Assembly (NCBI GenBank): GCA_020055645.1
Contig: CM034547.1
Location: forward strand, 20,437,013 to 20,501,012
Length of the DNA: 64,000 nt
Reading direction: 5' to 3'
From: Tomocerus qinae
Lineage: Eukaryota; Arthropoda; Collembola; Entomobryomorpha; Tomoceridae
Made by a program: the position numbers and the translations under genes
Shown: in pieces, positions 25,701 to 40,700 of the stretch
Position numbering within the stretch: the stretch's first letter is position 1
How the letters are laid out: each line of letters starts with the position of its first letter
The notes under the pieces: model-generated
The model's database searches: none
Told to the model about the DNA's origin: nothing
What the model saw: only the letters and a program-made list of their open reading frames with translations

Positions 25701-28700
25701 ATATTTGGATTCAGGATGCCTAGACATGTATAGGAGTTGGGCTAGGGAAGGTATTTCGTGTTTATTAATACCTTAACTGTAGGTAAGTTTTATAGTTTAC
25801 CTCTTAAAGGAACTTACCTACCTATAAGTAACCGTATTGTGCCTATCATCGAAAATTGTATCGTCTGCTGATTCTCTGTGAAAAACTTGCACTTAAAATT
25901 ACGTCTGCTAATGACAACAATCATCTCTAAGCACAAGAAGCTTTTTAACTCGTAAACGAATGCCAACCTGATTACTCACGTAGTAGGTATATGAACATTC
26001 TCAAGTAGTATCTTTAAAGATAATAATATATATCATATGCCAACTGGGGTAATTTTTAAATAATCCAATGAAATGCCACTGTGACTACCGTATATAGTTG
26101 TTTGAAGGAATGTACATAATGGCCCTAGTAAATTACATTACATATTATATCTTCTTTCTATCTCTATATAAATGCATAACCTCTCCCAGAAATGCCTTAT
26201 AAATTTTATTAAAGGTACGGTACAGACGGGTAGGCCCCTCCTACCTACACCTATACTTATACAATTTTGTTCTGCTTTGTGGTTTACTGTGATAGTTAAT
26301 CTTGACATTCATGATGAATTTCTCCATCATTTCCTACTTAAGAAGACACTTTCGAGTCAGACTGAATTATCTTGTTATAACTCTTATCTTACGGTACTCT
26401 GGTTCGAATATCATCAGATAATGTGGAAAATGTCGTAAAGTGACAAGGTTATCAGTAGGCAGAAGGAACTTCAGCGTGAGGAACAAAACGTCAGAAAAGA
26501 ACAACAGTAGAGCACAATGCAAAATGCAACGGTAGACTTGACATCACTATTGGGCTTACATCAGTCTACTACTACTGCTACTAGTACTAATAATCATACA
26601 AATAAATAATGACACCCCACATGTAGTAAAAGTAAACACAAATCCACCCTTTACCTACAAAGTGGATATTTATGTGGGCAAATATGCATAGTACTGATAC
26701 CTGAGACATAACAATGAGTCTAGACATTTGTCTGGATTCTAAATGACAGCTAACAATGGAATGTGTCCACTTCGGGGCTTTGCACAAATTAATACACTAC
26801 CAAACTAAAGTCAAAGAAGAATAGGCAGTAGTAAATCGGACATTAATCATGAAATCATCTGTTGTAAATTCAATCCTTAAGCTCTTTAGTTCATTTACGG
26901 TAGAAACGTAAAGACTAATTATTACTTTTCAAACAAGTTAAGGTTACCAACTGCCTTCAATGTTATAGTAATCTAAATAGAGTAGTTGGGTCGATGGGTA
27001 ATGATATTACGTACCCAAATCACAATAAAATGAATGTTAATTACTTGGGAATGAACCAAAGGCACCGTTTACAGATACAGTTTAGAAATAATATAGTCGC
27101 TACAAGATCCATTAGCGGCGAACTACAAATAAGTTACCTTTTCTCCATGTTAATGATACATATTAAATAGTTTGCGAAACTAGTTTGAACAAAAATACTT
27201 TTTGATTTATACTGCAAGTCAGTAGTTTAGTTGGGATGGGACATTAGTTTCTAGCAGAAGGTAATCCAATGATTAAGATCTGAAGGTGCAGTGTTAAATT
27301 ACCGGATGCAGTATAAAGATATGACTTGTTATACTACCTCATTAAACTTGGGAATGCTATAGCGTCGTAAATGACAGAAGAATTACCTTTTTGCTAGCAT
27401 TTGCATAAACGAGTTAGTAAACCCTTCCCTACAAAGACATTACTTACAATTTCGCTCATAACAAAGAAATAAAACCATTATTGCTACTCTACTAAGAACA
27501 AACAAGTAAATTACACATTTATGTGTAAATTTTAACTTACTTTTGAATAAGGGATGCCATCCCATTCTCCTCTAAAGCATCAACTTGATCGTAGTAGGTG
27601 TCAATATCTGGAATGCCATTAAGAACTTTGTTGACTAGTGTCATAGCATAAACCAGAAGCTCTGTGTCACCGGAATTTGAGTCGTGTTCTCTCAGAAGTG
27701 CCATGATGTTGTTCCATAATGGTGCTCCTGAAATATTTCACAGAAATTACATTTTTCCTCAAGTACCTTTTCATGTACCCTTTTCAAATTCCAAAATTTC
27801 ATTTTCCTATTCAAAGCTAAATATCCCATTAAGCACACATTTATTGTGCATTAATAGTTATACACTAAAAAAGATACTTAGGAGTTCATCTCACAGAAGT
27901 ATACTACAAATCCAGATTGGTTCATAGTCATATGTACTTGTGCTTGCTTTACCAAAGTATGAAACATTTGGGTTGTTTGTAATACAATGGACTGTGATGA
28001 TATACACGAAGACAATAAACAATTATACAATAGTACCAGTAAATCAGATAAGTGTTAGATTTTCAAATACAAAGGCAGCAGACAGCAAAGACAGTTCGAC
28101 AACTGGAAAACTTTTTCGGTCTATTCTTTAGCTTTAACTAATTGTAAGTATTAGTACCCTGAGATCACTCACGAGTAGCAATAGTATACAGTAGGAGTAT
28201 AAATCTATATTTACTTAGCTTTACTTGTATCTGCAGTATTTTGAAAGGAGGATATTACGAACGCAGTACTTGCATCTTATAATTATAAAATTCTAATCGT
28301 TTTTTGTTCTTTTAGAAGCTAAATCAGAATGCAACATGAAAATCTATTCTTTCTTCCCCAGCCTCTTGTTCCTTTCAATCTCAAGTCAAGTATCTTTCAA
28401 GCTAAATTAAGTCATTCTCTTTAGCCCTTTGCTTTTATGATTTTTTTATCCGGTTTTGCTTCGTTGCCTTAACACATTCTTTTCAGTACAGACTACACTT
28501 TTGCTTTTTTGCTCACCATTGCATACCAATAGTTCACATTCACTACAAAGTACAAACTAGTACTCCATACAATCATAGAATCTACAATGAAACTTATACA
28601 TACAAAATGAAATCTCATCCTATCCAAGAATAGAACAAAGCATGGGACAACAAACAAAACAACTTTCCTCGTTTAGAAAAAAAATAAGCTTTATATCGGC

Positions 28701-31700
28701 AGTAATTCTACTCCGGCATAGAATCTGTAAATCTACAACAGATACACATTGCTGTCACAAAGATAGTACTTCATCATGGTATAAGTAAGCTAAGTAAGAT
28801 TGTAGGGTTAGACACATTTAAGAAATAACCACGTAATCAAGACATTAATACACATTTACTAGAAGTGCACGCTTTATATATTTTAGTAATACAGAGCAGT
28901 TTTCGAATACTGAGACAACCTACCTATCATTCTTAAATTCTGTTGTTTTCAATGCTTTTACAATCTAATACATAATTATTTCTAGTCTCCGCCTATCTTC
29001 ATTGTTTCCTGTTCTACATCATCATGATTTTTGAGAGAATAATGTAGATTTAATCAAAATTGATGTCTGGAATCAATAAAAAAATTAATATTCACATTCA
29101 AGTAGGCTACAGTTGGTATAAGAAACATTCATTCCATTCATTGGATAGCTTACTCTTACTACCAACAAAGAATACAATACCAAGGAACTGAATCTCAAGT
29201 TACAATGTCAATCGAACATTCAATTTTGGAATTACATGCCATATACTTAATACATGTGCAGGCTTCTGCTGAAACACAAACTAACTGTGTTATCGTAATT
29301 ATTGGTCTTTATTGGTTATTTTCTCTCGGAATTACATGATAATCGTGTAAGAAATGTATTGGATGGGATGAAATATGATCTGAACATTGAACAAGTTTAT
29401 ACTAGGTCTAACAAACGGATATTTTAATTCGACTATTTTTTGAACTCTTGAAAATCGTGATGTTCTTGATAAGCTACTAGATACTCGTTTTTTGATTCTC
29501 AGTCACAATTTATATGAAGATTTACTATGTATATTAGATTTCTTGGTATACATACCTATCTACTGTACCTTACTGTCTTTATGTTTAATTTCTAATTTAT
29601 TTCGTCTGTATTTATATACTACTTGCTGCGACTGATTTTATGTTAAACCAGAACTTGTTCATGAGAAGAAAAATTGTAATAAAATTGTAGATATTACAGA
29701 GTGATACACTTGACTTTCAGTATATCATACTTATCGAGTCGTTCCCTTTCATGATCAACTATTCCTATGGCTTGCATGTTATCTTAACAATGCAAGAAAG
29801 AACTCTCTTTCTTAATATAATTAAGTGCTCATTTTTACTTAAGTAGTTATTCAATTACTGTACAATTCTCACACAAAAGGCATAGGTACCTATGTAAATG
29901 TACATAAGCACTAAATTTACTTTTCCTGTCTGCCAAGAGTATATTTCAACGAATAGTGTGGCAACCATTCGAACTTCCAACTCATTGATGACAATCAATT
30001 TTTTGTCTACAGCAGTACACGTTGTAAACTACTTAACAAGTATCTCAAAAAGTGTAGCTAAATGAATTCATTGAATCCTAGAAGAGATATATAGACTTTT
30101 TCCGTAGTTAGCAAAGAACATAAAATGATGAGACGCACACGGAGTAAGAATAAAAAGTGCTTTTGTTAGTTATTGCCTATCTGCGTGCACGTAGAATTGT
30201 TTGAGTCAACTGGATAAGATCATATCACAATATCTGCAGACTATTACAATTTGCATCTCCTATAGAATTCTGGATTGAGTTAGATGGAAAGACTGTCAAC
30301 GTACCTTTAACAATGTCGACAGCTGTCACGGCCTGAACTAGAAGAAGACAATTGGACTCAACATAGTCGACGAAGACGAGTAACAATTTCAAAGCTGTTT
30401 TCTGTACTAAACGAAACTTGCTGGCCACCAAGGTGTAAAGCCATTGGATTGTCTCGTTGTGTCTCATCACACCGTACATCCCGTCCACATACAGCATTAC
30501 TTGTCCAATTGCTACAAAAAATAAGATTTATTTACTCATTAATAGTACATAATAAAATGAAACTGTATTTATTATGCATAGCTAACCTAAAAAATAAAAC
30601 CAGCCGAGAATCTACAATAATAAAATTACCAATTGAACAAATGGAGCAAATAAAACAATTAGGTATTTACACAAACACGAAATCTCAAGTTATAAAAATA
30701 CTAAATACTAATATATTGTTGTCAATACATCCTTCTTATACGATGCGTTGACATGTCTAGGTAAAACTGAGGTGCACAGTTAAATTACTTTCTTTAAAGC
30801 ACTTGGTTCGACAAATAAGCAATAAACACTTGTGATTACCGTGTTAACATTAAGAAGAATAATAGCAGTTTGGCAATTTACGAAATGCTCAACAAGGAAA
30901 TAAAAATTTTCACCGCTTTCACAAAACCGTACTGTAAGTGTACTCCATATAATTTAACAATTAAAAAAGTGACCACGAGACTGGTGCATTTAGGATGATC
31001 AATGAATTGTTAAATATTATAAATTACAAAGTCATGTTAACATTACCAAGTCATAATATAAGCACAGAGAAAAAAGTCACTGTGCAGTAATGCATAGCTA
31101 AGGTAAGATAACTGACATTTAAACCTCAGTGTGTTGTTCAGAGCGGATACGGTAGTTAAGAAATTTCTGTAAATGGTAAGATAATAATCCTGTGCCGATC
31201 ATTACGAAGTTGATCATTAGCAACCACCCGTACTAACGATAAGATCATAAAACGCAAAACGAAGACATAAAATTAAATGAATGTTGTTGGATATTGCATC
31301 GGTGGGCATTTGCAAACACATGTCTACAGTTTAATAATCAGTTTCACTGCAAAGTTAAGTATTAGTCATTATCTGCCCAGAAATGCATATGCATGTCATA
31401 TACTCAAGATAAAATCGTGTATAGGTTGGTCATACGAGTACAATGGGCAAAAAAACTTTATGCGACACAGATTGAGCATTTGCTAAGGATATATTAGTTT
31501 TCAAATATTGTTTATTGCTTGTTCTCTAGTGAACTTGTGTGACTTTACATGACATTGCATTGTATGATCTATTCGCTCTGGTTTTCCGTGTAAATGATAG
31601 AAAGGGCTATAAGTAAGTTACCTCTCAAGATGTAATTTTGGTAATTCTGGTCCGCCTCAGAGCCAACTTTAATGAGACAAGAGAGTCCTCCGTTCTCGAC

Positions 31701-34700
31701 GAACTCGTGCACCAAGTCCTTGTCCTCCTGCTCGTAAAATAGAAAAAATTGTATGGTGCATTAAAATGCATTTTATGTCTTCTTCTCTGACAACACAAAA
31801 CTAAGCCAATAAACAAAACATTTAGAGTTAAGTACTCCAGGACCATTCCCTTTCTTCTTTTTGCTTGTTCTCGTTTTCTCAAGTTTACACAATCCGAGAG
31901 CAATGCATTACAACAAAAGAGTCAAGAAAAACAATGAGATGCCAACCTCCATGAAAATTTAAATCAAGTCTCCCTCATAAAATAAATAAACGTGAACTAA
32001 AACTTTCTGCACATACTTGTAAATTGCATTGTACAAATCATAAAGTGGGATTTCTTAAAGGTACAATTATTATCAGCCATGCATAGTTATTGCTCAGTTG
32101 TTGTTGATTGTTTGTAAGGGAAGTGAAGTGACCGTCAGACATCCGTCAGGATAGCATGACAAACAATTTCTTTCAATTCTACTATTTCTTCTTCAGAAGC
32201 ACTGCTATCTACATTTTTTTAATCTACATAGACTTGAATAGGATAAACTACAACATAAATAAGTGTTATTCAATGTACTACTAAATAAGTGCATTTTATA
32301 CAGTAATAGATTGTATAAAATTACTGCATATAGACACCTTCTGTCCCCATGCAGAATGGAATGCAGTTAACCATTAGCACGCGCTTCTATAAATATTGGC
32401 TACTATCATACTTTTAGAAATAGTGTCTGTATATACACTCAAACAATAAAATAACTGCCTATGTTAACAAAGACAAAAGTTACGCAATGGAAACCTTCTG
32501 TAGTTCTGTATAATAAAGAAGGAATGGAAGGATGAATTTTTTCGACCGAAAATATCAACAGCACAATAATCTTCACCAAGTCGTGCGTTTCTTCTACCAT
32601 TGATTATAAATGCACCTAAGGTGCATTCAAAACAGGATTTTATTTTAGTGCTGGTACATTCGTAAACAATAATTTAAGTTAATCTTTTGTCTCCACAATT
32701 GAAGAGGAATCATGGAGGTTCATCATTGTAAAACAGGAAATTTTACTTCGTAGAATTGCAATCTACTCCTGAAATGAAATCCTATCATAGCATTCAAAAT
32801 CTATGGACTTTTCTTTAAAACTTTTAGAGTTTTCAGAACTATTGGGACCGGATTTCCCTTTTTTAAATGTTTCTTTTGGCATTCATATAAGTAGTTTTAC
32901 ATTTTCTTTTCATGTTGTACCTGTTGAAAGGTTTCTGGGTTGTTAGAAATGACACATTGTTCGGTAAGTAAATTAGGAAGTAGTAAGGGAAAGTAAAATT
33001 ATTTTTAATTACTAAGAAATTCCACTTATAAGGACATGGATCAAAACAAAAGCATGAAAACAATTTACACATTACGCACCTGGAATATTTGCTTGAGAGA
33101 GAACAGGGCCCGTCGCAATTCCCTGCCATCCGAGTTGAGCATTTTCTCTGTAATAAAACAAAATTAAATAGACCAAGTTCAGACACGATTTAGTCCTTAA
33201 CACATAGAAAAGTAGCTCAGATTCAATCAGAAGGATATTAAAAGAAAGGTTGAAATAAATCTGTAAGCGTACAATGTCCTATACTTATACATACTACAAC
33301 TATAATAAATATATACTTATAGCCTACATTAATTGTGCTGCATGTTTTTAAAGTATGCAAAATGCCAATTTACTTGTTATCGAAGGAAGTACCTAATGCC
33401 ATATATATGCAGTGTAAACTGCCATGATGGATACCTCTACATTTGTACAAGTACTTACTCTGCACCGAAGTAAGTAACACTTCGTGATTGTAATTAATCT
33501 CATCTGTGCAGCAGTTTCAAAAAAGTAAAGGCATAGTGCACAGAGTATCGGCGACATATTAGAACATAGTTTTAACATTATGCGCCTTGTTTGCACAAAC
33601 AACAGAGCTGCAAATGCATCAGTTCATCTATCCTAGCGTAGAATAAGATATTCATCACCGACGATACTTTCTATGTGTTTTGCACGACGCAGTTGAGGAT
33701 TGAATTGAAACGCATGCTAAGTGGTCACTTTTTCATTTACCAACTTTAAGAATTGCTAACAGCGAGTACACGCCGTGGACCTAATAAAGCAAATTCTACC
33801 GACGCACACGAGGAGGTTTAGGTTAATTGGTCACTAGAAAATTTATGTAGGCACATAGAGAGATATATATCTTCCGCCTTCTTGTAGTACCTTTGTATAC
33901 TATCTTCGCACAAGATGACCACTCTACCTATTTGCCATGCACATTTCTACTGCCATAGTTAATCTATGACATCCTCGTACCTAAATGTAACAAATGCTGC
34001 ATTATATGAACCTATAAATCTTGTTTAGAGAAACAATTTTAATCCGTCTTAATCCGGTGAAATTAAGCTGGACCACAATATCTACTGCTGCACGATAATA
34101 TATTCTCTCTGTGTCTTAAATATGGTCTGTAGAAAGTCCATTCCACCTTCGAATAAGAAATATATCATTTATTTCTTGGTAATGAATGTAGAAATGTAAT
34201 TTTGACTTTTACCAACTTTAAACTGACTAAAATGTAATTTTCTTCGAACTCAATAGCACATATGGTTTTAGCTAACTGTTCGAGTAATCAAATACAGCGT
34301 GATAAACAGATGTCACTCAAATTTAGGAATTGCCCTATTTTAACATTTGCATTTCTAGAATTCAGGAAAACCTCTTACCTCATTCCACTACCTAGTCGGT
34401 GTACATTTACATTAACTTACTTTAGGAACATGACAGGAGAATCAGAGTAGAAAAAGTAATGGCAACTTACCAATAATTGCATGAACCCGCACTGGAAGTT
34501 GAGCTCGTAAAACAATTGAGTTTTTCCGACTGAAAAGAGAAAACAGATTATATTTAGCGAATACGAATGGTAGATACATTATATTTTCATGTCATGTCGA
34601 TACACTTTGACTTATTTTCTTCTGAGTTTCTAGAGGTTAATACTTTTAGGTTTTAGATTCAATAAGATAATGGAACCCTCCAATCCTCGGTGTAAAAGTA

Positions 34701-37700
34701 CTAGGCGTACACAATTATTGTGATATCAATCACCTATATTAATCTGTAGAAAACATTTGATTTCAATGTAATAATTAATTGTATTTGAGTTCGAGTTTAA
34801 CCTGTAAAATACTTTTAATTTAGCTTCATAATTCATCACATTTACAAATTACACCTTTAGAAGCAGAACAAAATTGCTCTGTCCACTAACAGCAAACATA
34901 CACAAAGATAAAATGCGCAGCTAACAAGATCGTTCGAAAAGGGGCAGCACTAGCATAAATTGTACATGCACCTCTAAATCATTTAGGCCAGATTTTATGA
35001 ATAGTAGAACGCAAATGTGTGATACAAACAGAAAACAGTAATAAACTTGATCTTGACGTAATAAGTTGCTGCTTCGGTAGTGCATGAAAGTGATAAGGTA
35101 AACAAATAAATACCCTTGTTAAAACTATGTATACCTGCATACTACTACATAAATTAAGCATGTGACATAAATAATAAATACATATTAGGTGCATTACCTA
35201 CTTCAGTATAGCACATTCTAAATACGTAACATTATTGAAGTACTAACATACAATTGAGACATCATATGATCATGTCTACTTTTAAAATATACACACAAAA
35301 GATGCATGTAATATTTATATCTTCTATCGGTAATCGAAAAACATTTCAGCAACTCAGCCTGAAATTCAGTTCTCCCTAACAAAAGCAAATAGTCTAGCGA
35401 ATGCACAGAATTCCGATTCGCAGTGCGATGTTGTTTTAGCATTTTTCACAGCTACACTCAGTCCTCAAGCTATTTACATGTGTTTGTGTACAAGTCACTG
35501 AAATATTTATAGCCCTCCTCCTCATTTTGGTAGATGATGTACATAATGTGGCTGTACAAGTGTAATATTGAAATCCTAATGTGATTGCCATTGTTATGTG
35601 ACACAAGGTCTGTGAAAAATTCCTTGTCGAGCCCCCGACTTCCCTTTCATCATCTTCATCCACTTCACGCCATTCTCATCTTCATCATCATTAAGCCCCA
35701 GTTTTCATCAGCCTTTCCTGTCCTCTTTTTGCATGCATTTCCTCTCTAGAGTTATTTTCTCTAAAATTCCTTTTCAACATCCTTCTTCACTCTTCCTGAC
35801 TTTTACAATACTTACACTCTTCATATTATGTACACGCAGTACAATGTACTCAAAACGCTTAAAGTTCATTATAATGTACTTACTCGTACTTAAACTTATC
35901 ATGTTATGAATTAGCCCAAAATTGCACTGCATTTATCATAGCAACTTCATGGCTGCCACAAGATTAGTAAATAAATAATGCCAGTGTCATCAGATTCCTA
36001 TAAGGCCTGGGTAATATTTCATCACAATAAAATCATTAATTCAACTGCCTTGTGTTTGTGTCCCTTAATTTTCAGGGGAGGAAGATCAACATTTCGATAA
36101 AAGTTTAATATAGTAGATAATACAAAATCAAAATATAGTACTACCAGTAATTGTAAGCGGGCCAGTAAAGTTTGTCTACTTTTCGTGGGTGCATAATAGT
36201 ACAGCTGTAGTAGGACAAGCAAATAGCAATACTAAAGAATGATATACTACATAAACACAAATTGCATAACATTAGAGTTTTGAGTCTTGTGTTCATAACA
36301 AAATATATTTAAGGGAGACTGTCATCATAAGTAAGAGTAGGTACACGTTTATAGGTGGAGTTTCCCAGATATCCGTGCCAAAAGCACTAAAATAAAGCTA
36401 TAGATACACAATCGTAGAAAACTGGATATATCCGTATGTACTCAATGCCTTATCATTTTCATGTTTATGATACCTAAACGTTTTAACATCAAGCAGACAC
36501 AGGAGAGTCATAGCCACGATCAACAAACAAGGTGTCTGTGTGGCTTCGTCTAGTCAAAATTCTGTGATACATAACATAACACTGTCAATGTTCCCCGTAG
36601 TAAGACGAGACTTGCATAATCAGCGTCAAATCGTCTACGAAAAATTTTAGTAGATATGAAATGAACCTCTTCCTAGAAATTATTCAACGAAAATATGTGT
36701 TACATGAGATTCCATGATATGCTGATGATGTCACTCTAACCGAACGGAAAATTGGATACGTTGTCACTCTATAAGCATTACCAACCTTGTGTACCGCTTA
36801 CACAGTATAAAATGTATCAACATTGCCTTGGCTGAAAGTATTATGTCACCTAATGAAATGCAAGATTAATCTGATGCTATTTATATTGGCAACAAAACTT
36901 GGATTGAGACTCGGACTCTTGACACAAAATGACTATAACATGTATTATAACCCACAAGATTTATTTTATAACACTTTAAATTGGCTACTGCAAATATTGG
37001 CAAAGCTTCATGTCCTTAGCAAACTAATGATAACGATTCAGAACATGATTAGCTCTTTTAGCAATAAATAATGTCAAAATTCTCATGAATTTCCCAGTTG
37101 AGATACAAATCAGAGGTACGGAAATAAAGTTTCACCTTACCCGAATTACAACTATGCTATAGGCTGTAATAAAACTATTTATGCACCTATTGTTTACGAA
37201 ATCTACGTTTTTGTAGAATGTCAAATCAGAAGTGTTACTAGAAACTTTAGTATGACTAACTAAGCTCAGAGGTGATCGAAAGTTCACATTTAGGACACGA
37301 TCATGAAAAGTCCTACTTACCGTCAGCAGCTTGTTTTAAACTGCCAAAACACGTTTAGCACACACAGATTATTCTGTAAATATCTAAGGATCTAGTATCT
37401 AAAACTCTTGTACATGCCAGCAAGGCAATGTAAATCTGCTGATAGCTATAATGTGGCTTTTGTTACATGCTTTATGGCACATTGCATTCATAATATTCGC
37501 ACAATATCTACTATCGACTATTTATATCAAAATGAAGTGAAATATGTGATAAATTGGCATTAAGAGAACTCAAAGCCCTCCCTAAAAGTCTATCTCAAGG
37601 CTGGTTTATCTGTAAATATGTACTAGAAATGTTTTTCACGACTAATAAAACTGGGCCATGAAACTTGCAAATCTGAATCAAATGTAGAAGATGATCCAGA

Positions 37701-40700
37701 ATCCACAACGTGCTTAAATCAACCAGCATAAACATTAGTTTTCTTTCGATTTCTCACAATTGAAACTTTTTAAACACAAATCGAAGTGCACTGTCTATAC
37801 AGATTTAAGATATACAAGATGTATTTTCAGAAATACAGAAAAGATTTACTTCCTCAATGCCAATTTATATTTAGTCTATCATTTATTTTTTCTAGTTAAC
37901 GCTATCTTTAGATCATAACAGCTTATAATCCAGCAAATAAATGCTTTCCTAAACATGACGTAAGTTTTATAAATGCGTCAAAATATATTTTGTATTTAAT
38001 ATGCTGAATTAGCTGTAAAGTTCTGACTTTGTTTATAATGACTACCCATGCAGAATGGATAAAAGTGTACTAAAGACAGGTCAACAAATCTAAATATTTT
38101 CTTTAGAGTTCATTTGCCAGCTCCGCCAAAAGCAGCGTCTGTTATTTTCGTTTCACCCATCTGTCTTTCTAAGTAAACGAATCAATTCTTGCAAAATCGC
38201 TATGAGGAGCTCTGCATTTCTTCTTGGAGATGTTATCAAGCACCTACAAAAAATGGGCAAGCCAATGGCTCATCTTGTAGAATTTTCTTGTTACTTAACT
38301 CATAGCACTCATGACTAATAATGTGACCAATTTATCAAGATTTAAGTACAACGTCCAATTTTTCATTTGAAATTAATGTGTAGTGTAGTTCATCTTTAAC
38401 GGTTTCATCTTTTCCAACACAAAGCTCTGACTAACAAACAGAACAGACCATTGCAAAATCGGTATGATGAGTTAATACCCACAGCAAAGGATTACACGCA
38501 TAACTACATAACAACGTAACGCCTAGACCTATACAATTTCATAGCAATAATGTTCAGAACTCATGCAGTATTAATACTTGTGGTCACATACGTAGTGAAT
38601 CTATATAGAAATAAATTGTAATACTACAGAATTGAACTCTCAATATAATAACACAAATCGCAATCAAATAGCCAGAGTATCTGCATACTATATGAAGGAG
38701 TGCAATTTTGTAATACCAACAACGTAATCTTTAAAATTCAGGTACTTATGTGCGGACCGCATACGTGTATGTTATACTCAACTCCTTAACTCTATCTATC
38801 CACAAATTGTGCCCATTTATTTAGTTCTGAATTCAATTCACTTGGAAAAACTTTATGGGCACAGACATCACAAAAAGCTAAGAGTTACAATAAACAACAA
38901 AACAACCTGAGAAAAAGCATATATTTGTACTGTAGACTGACTGCTGCAAGAGTGATTCTCAACTGAAAGTGTATCTTTACTTTCAATAGAAGGTGTTTGA
39001 CTTCGTTCTCCGTTTTTATTCACGCGAACCTATTTACTATTTACGTGATGCAAAATAAGTACAGAAATAACTACAACACGGCTGGGACAGACACCTATTC
39101 CCAAATAGAAGAAGAGATGTGCAAATAAGTCCTGTACCACTGCACATACATTGTATAACTGAACTCTAGGTTTCGCTTCACTGTCTCATAAAATGATTTA
39201 ATGTAATGTGCCCAAATACAGTAATATTTAAATATATATGCAAATGTAAGCCTAAACTCCAGACAGAAATCAAATTATGTTAAACTTTCGAGTGTATAAA
39301 GGTAATGTACCTTTTTTGTAAGTAGCAGTAGTGGAAGTGCAATGTAACATTCAATGTACTACAAAAAAACAAGTACCTATAAGATTTTAGCTATACTAGG
39401 AGATAATGAACCGAAACGAAATATCAATTTCATTACTCGAAAGGAGATAAAGTACACTCCTCGACATATTTGTTCCGTTTCTATTGAATCCGCCTAATTG
39501 ACAGAATAAGCTATAGAATAAACGCTTGCTATATAATTGCAAACAAACAAAGCCCTGCCACATGCAATATGCGGATCACTTTCGATAGATGCAAACAAGC
39601 ATGCTTGTAAAGTGCTGAATAACAGACTTCGTAGCAGTAGGCATGTCTAGAGATAAGATGGTCAAGCCTAGACCTCGATCTTGTCAAATGCACAACAATC
39701 AACTTTGTATCTCTTTTGACATGGACTCAGCGGTGGGTCTTTTGGACCAGTCACTTGCCATGTCCATTACCAATGCGGAATATAAACACAGATTCGCAGT
39801 TCATCTTGTGTAAATGCTTACCTTTGTTCATTAGCAGGAATCCCAGTGAACACACAGCCTATTATGTCAGTTTCCATTCTGCAAGTCATGTTTTACTCTA
39901 AATGACTTTTTCTCTACTCACCTTTACCTTCGTTACAATTGCAAACTTTTCGTTGCACCTATCATAAAAATATTACATATAATTTAGCTATCATATCTGT
40001 ACAGATGGAATGTCTCAAAGTCTCAACAACCATAACTTTGGCAATGTTAATTCCTTCGAGGTATATTTAGCAATAGTATTCCTATACAGAAAATAAAAAT
40101 AGTTTTTCTACCCATATTTTTAAAAATGCATACGCAAACAAATTGAAGGTGAGGTAGCAGGGTTAACTAGGTTATTTATAATGATAAATGTATTTGCAAT
40201 GGTTTGATAAACTGTAATATTAACACACATACTAATACAAGAAGTGCAGGAGTGAGTTGAATCGTCGCTGTAGAACAAATAGGTTGTGGTAACCTTCACA
40301 TTGCCCAAGTAATATCTTCCGTGACTGTTTTATAACCTGTTATATTATGGATCTGATAGGGTACCGACAATTCATTAAAATATTTTACAACCTTTCAACC
40401 TCAGATCCCATCAGCATATACAACCAGACATGTTATGATGCATGATATGATACACACTACAAAATATTCAACGAAAACTATTAATATGTCTTGAATATGA
40501 AAGGTATCACTAGAAGTGTGGCAACAACAGAGCCAATCCCCATGCGTCTACTCTCTAGTCAACGGGAGAACAAGATAAAAACTGTCGTTTCTCTCACATC
40601 TTTATGCTGCGCTGACCACAGAGGATATTTTTTCGAGATAGCAAAAGACTCGTTCCCCGCATTCTTCTTGGTTGGTTGCCGCTGATATTCGGTGAATGAT

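Larger units (their letters stand above)
21956..27540 (-). other. Fhos intron in FH3 (5.6 kb)
   Basis: Contains the 223-bp transposon-like element at 22273-22495 and an inverted repeat at 25780-25820. Two near copies of tgagtgagtggg lie near 25270 and 25478. No coding exon recognised. Confidence 0.7.

Noticed and set aside
26385-26420. tRNA B-box-like ggttcgaat
   Set aside because: No A box or acceptor-stem pairing at the right distance.
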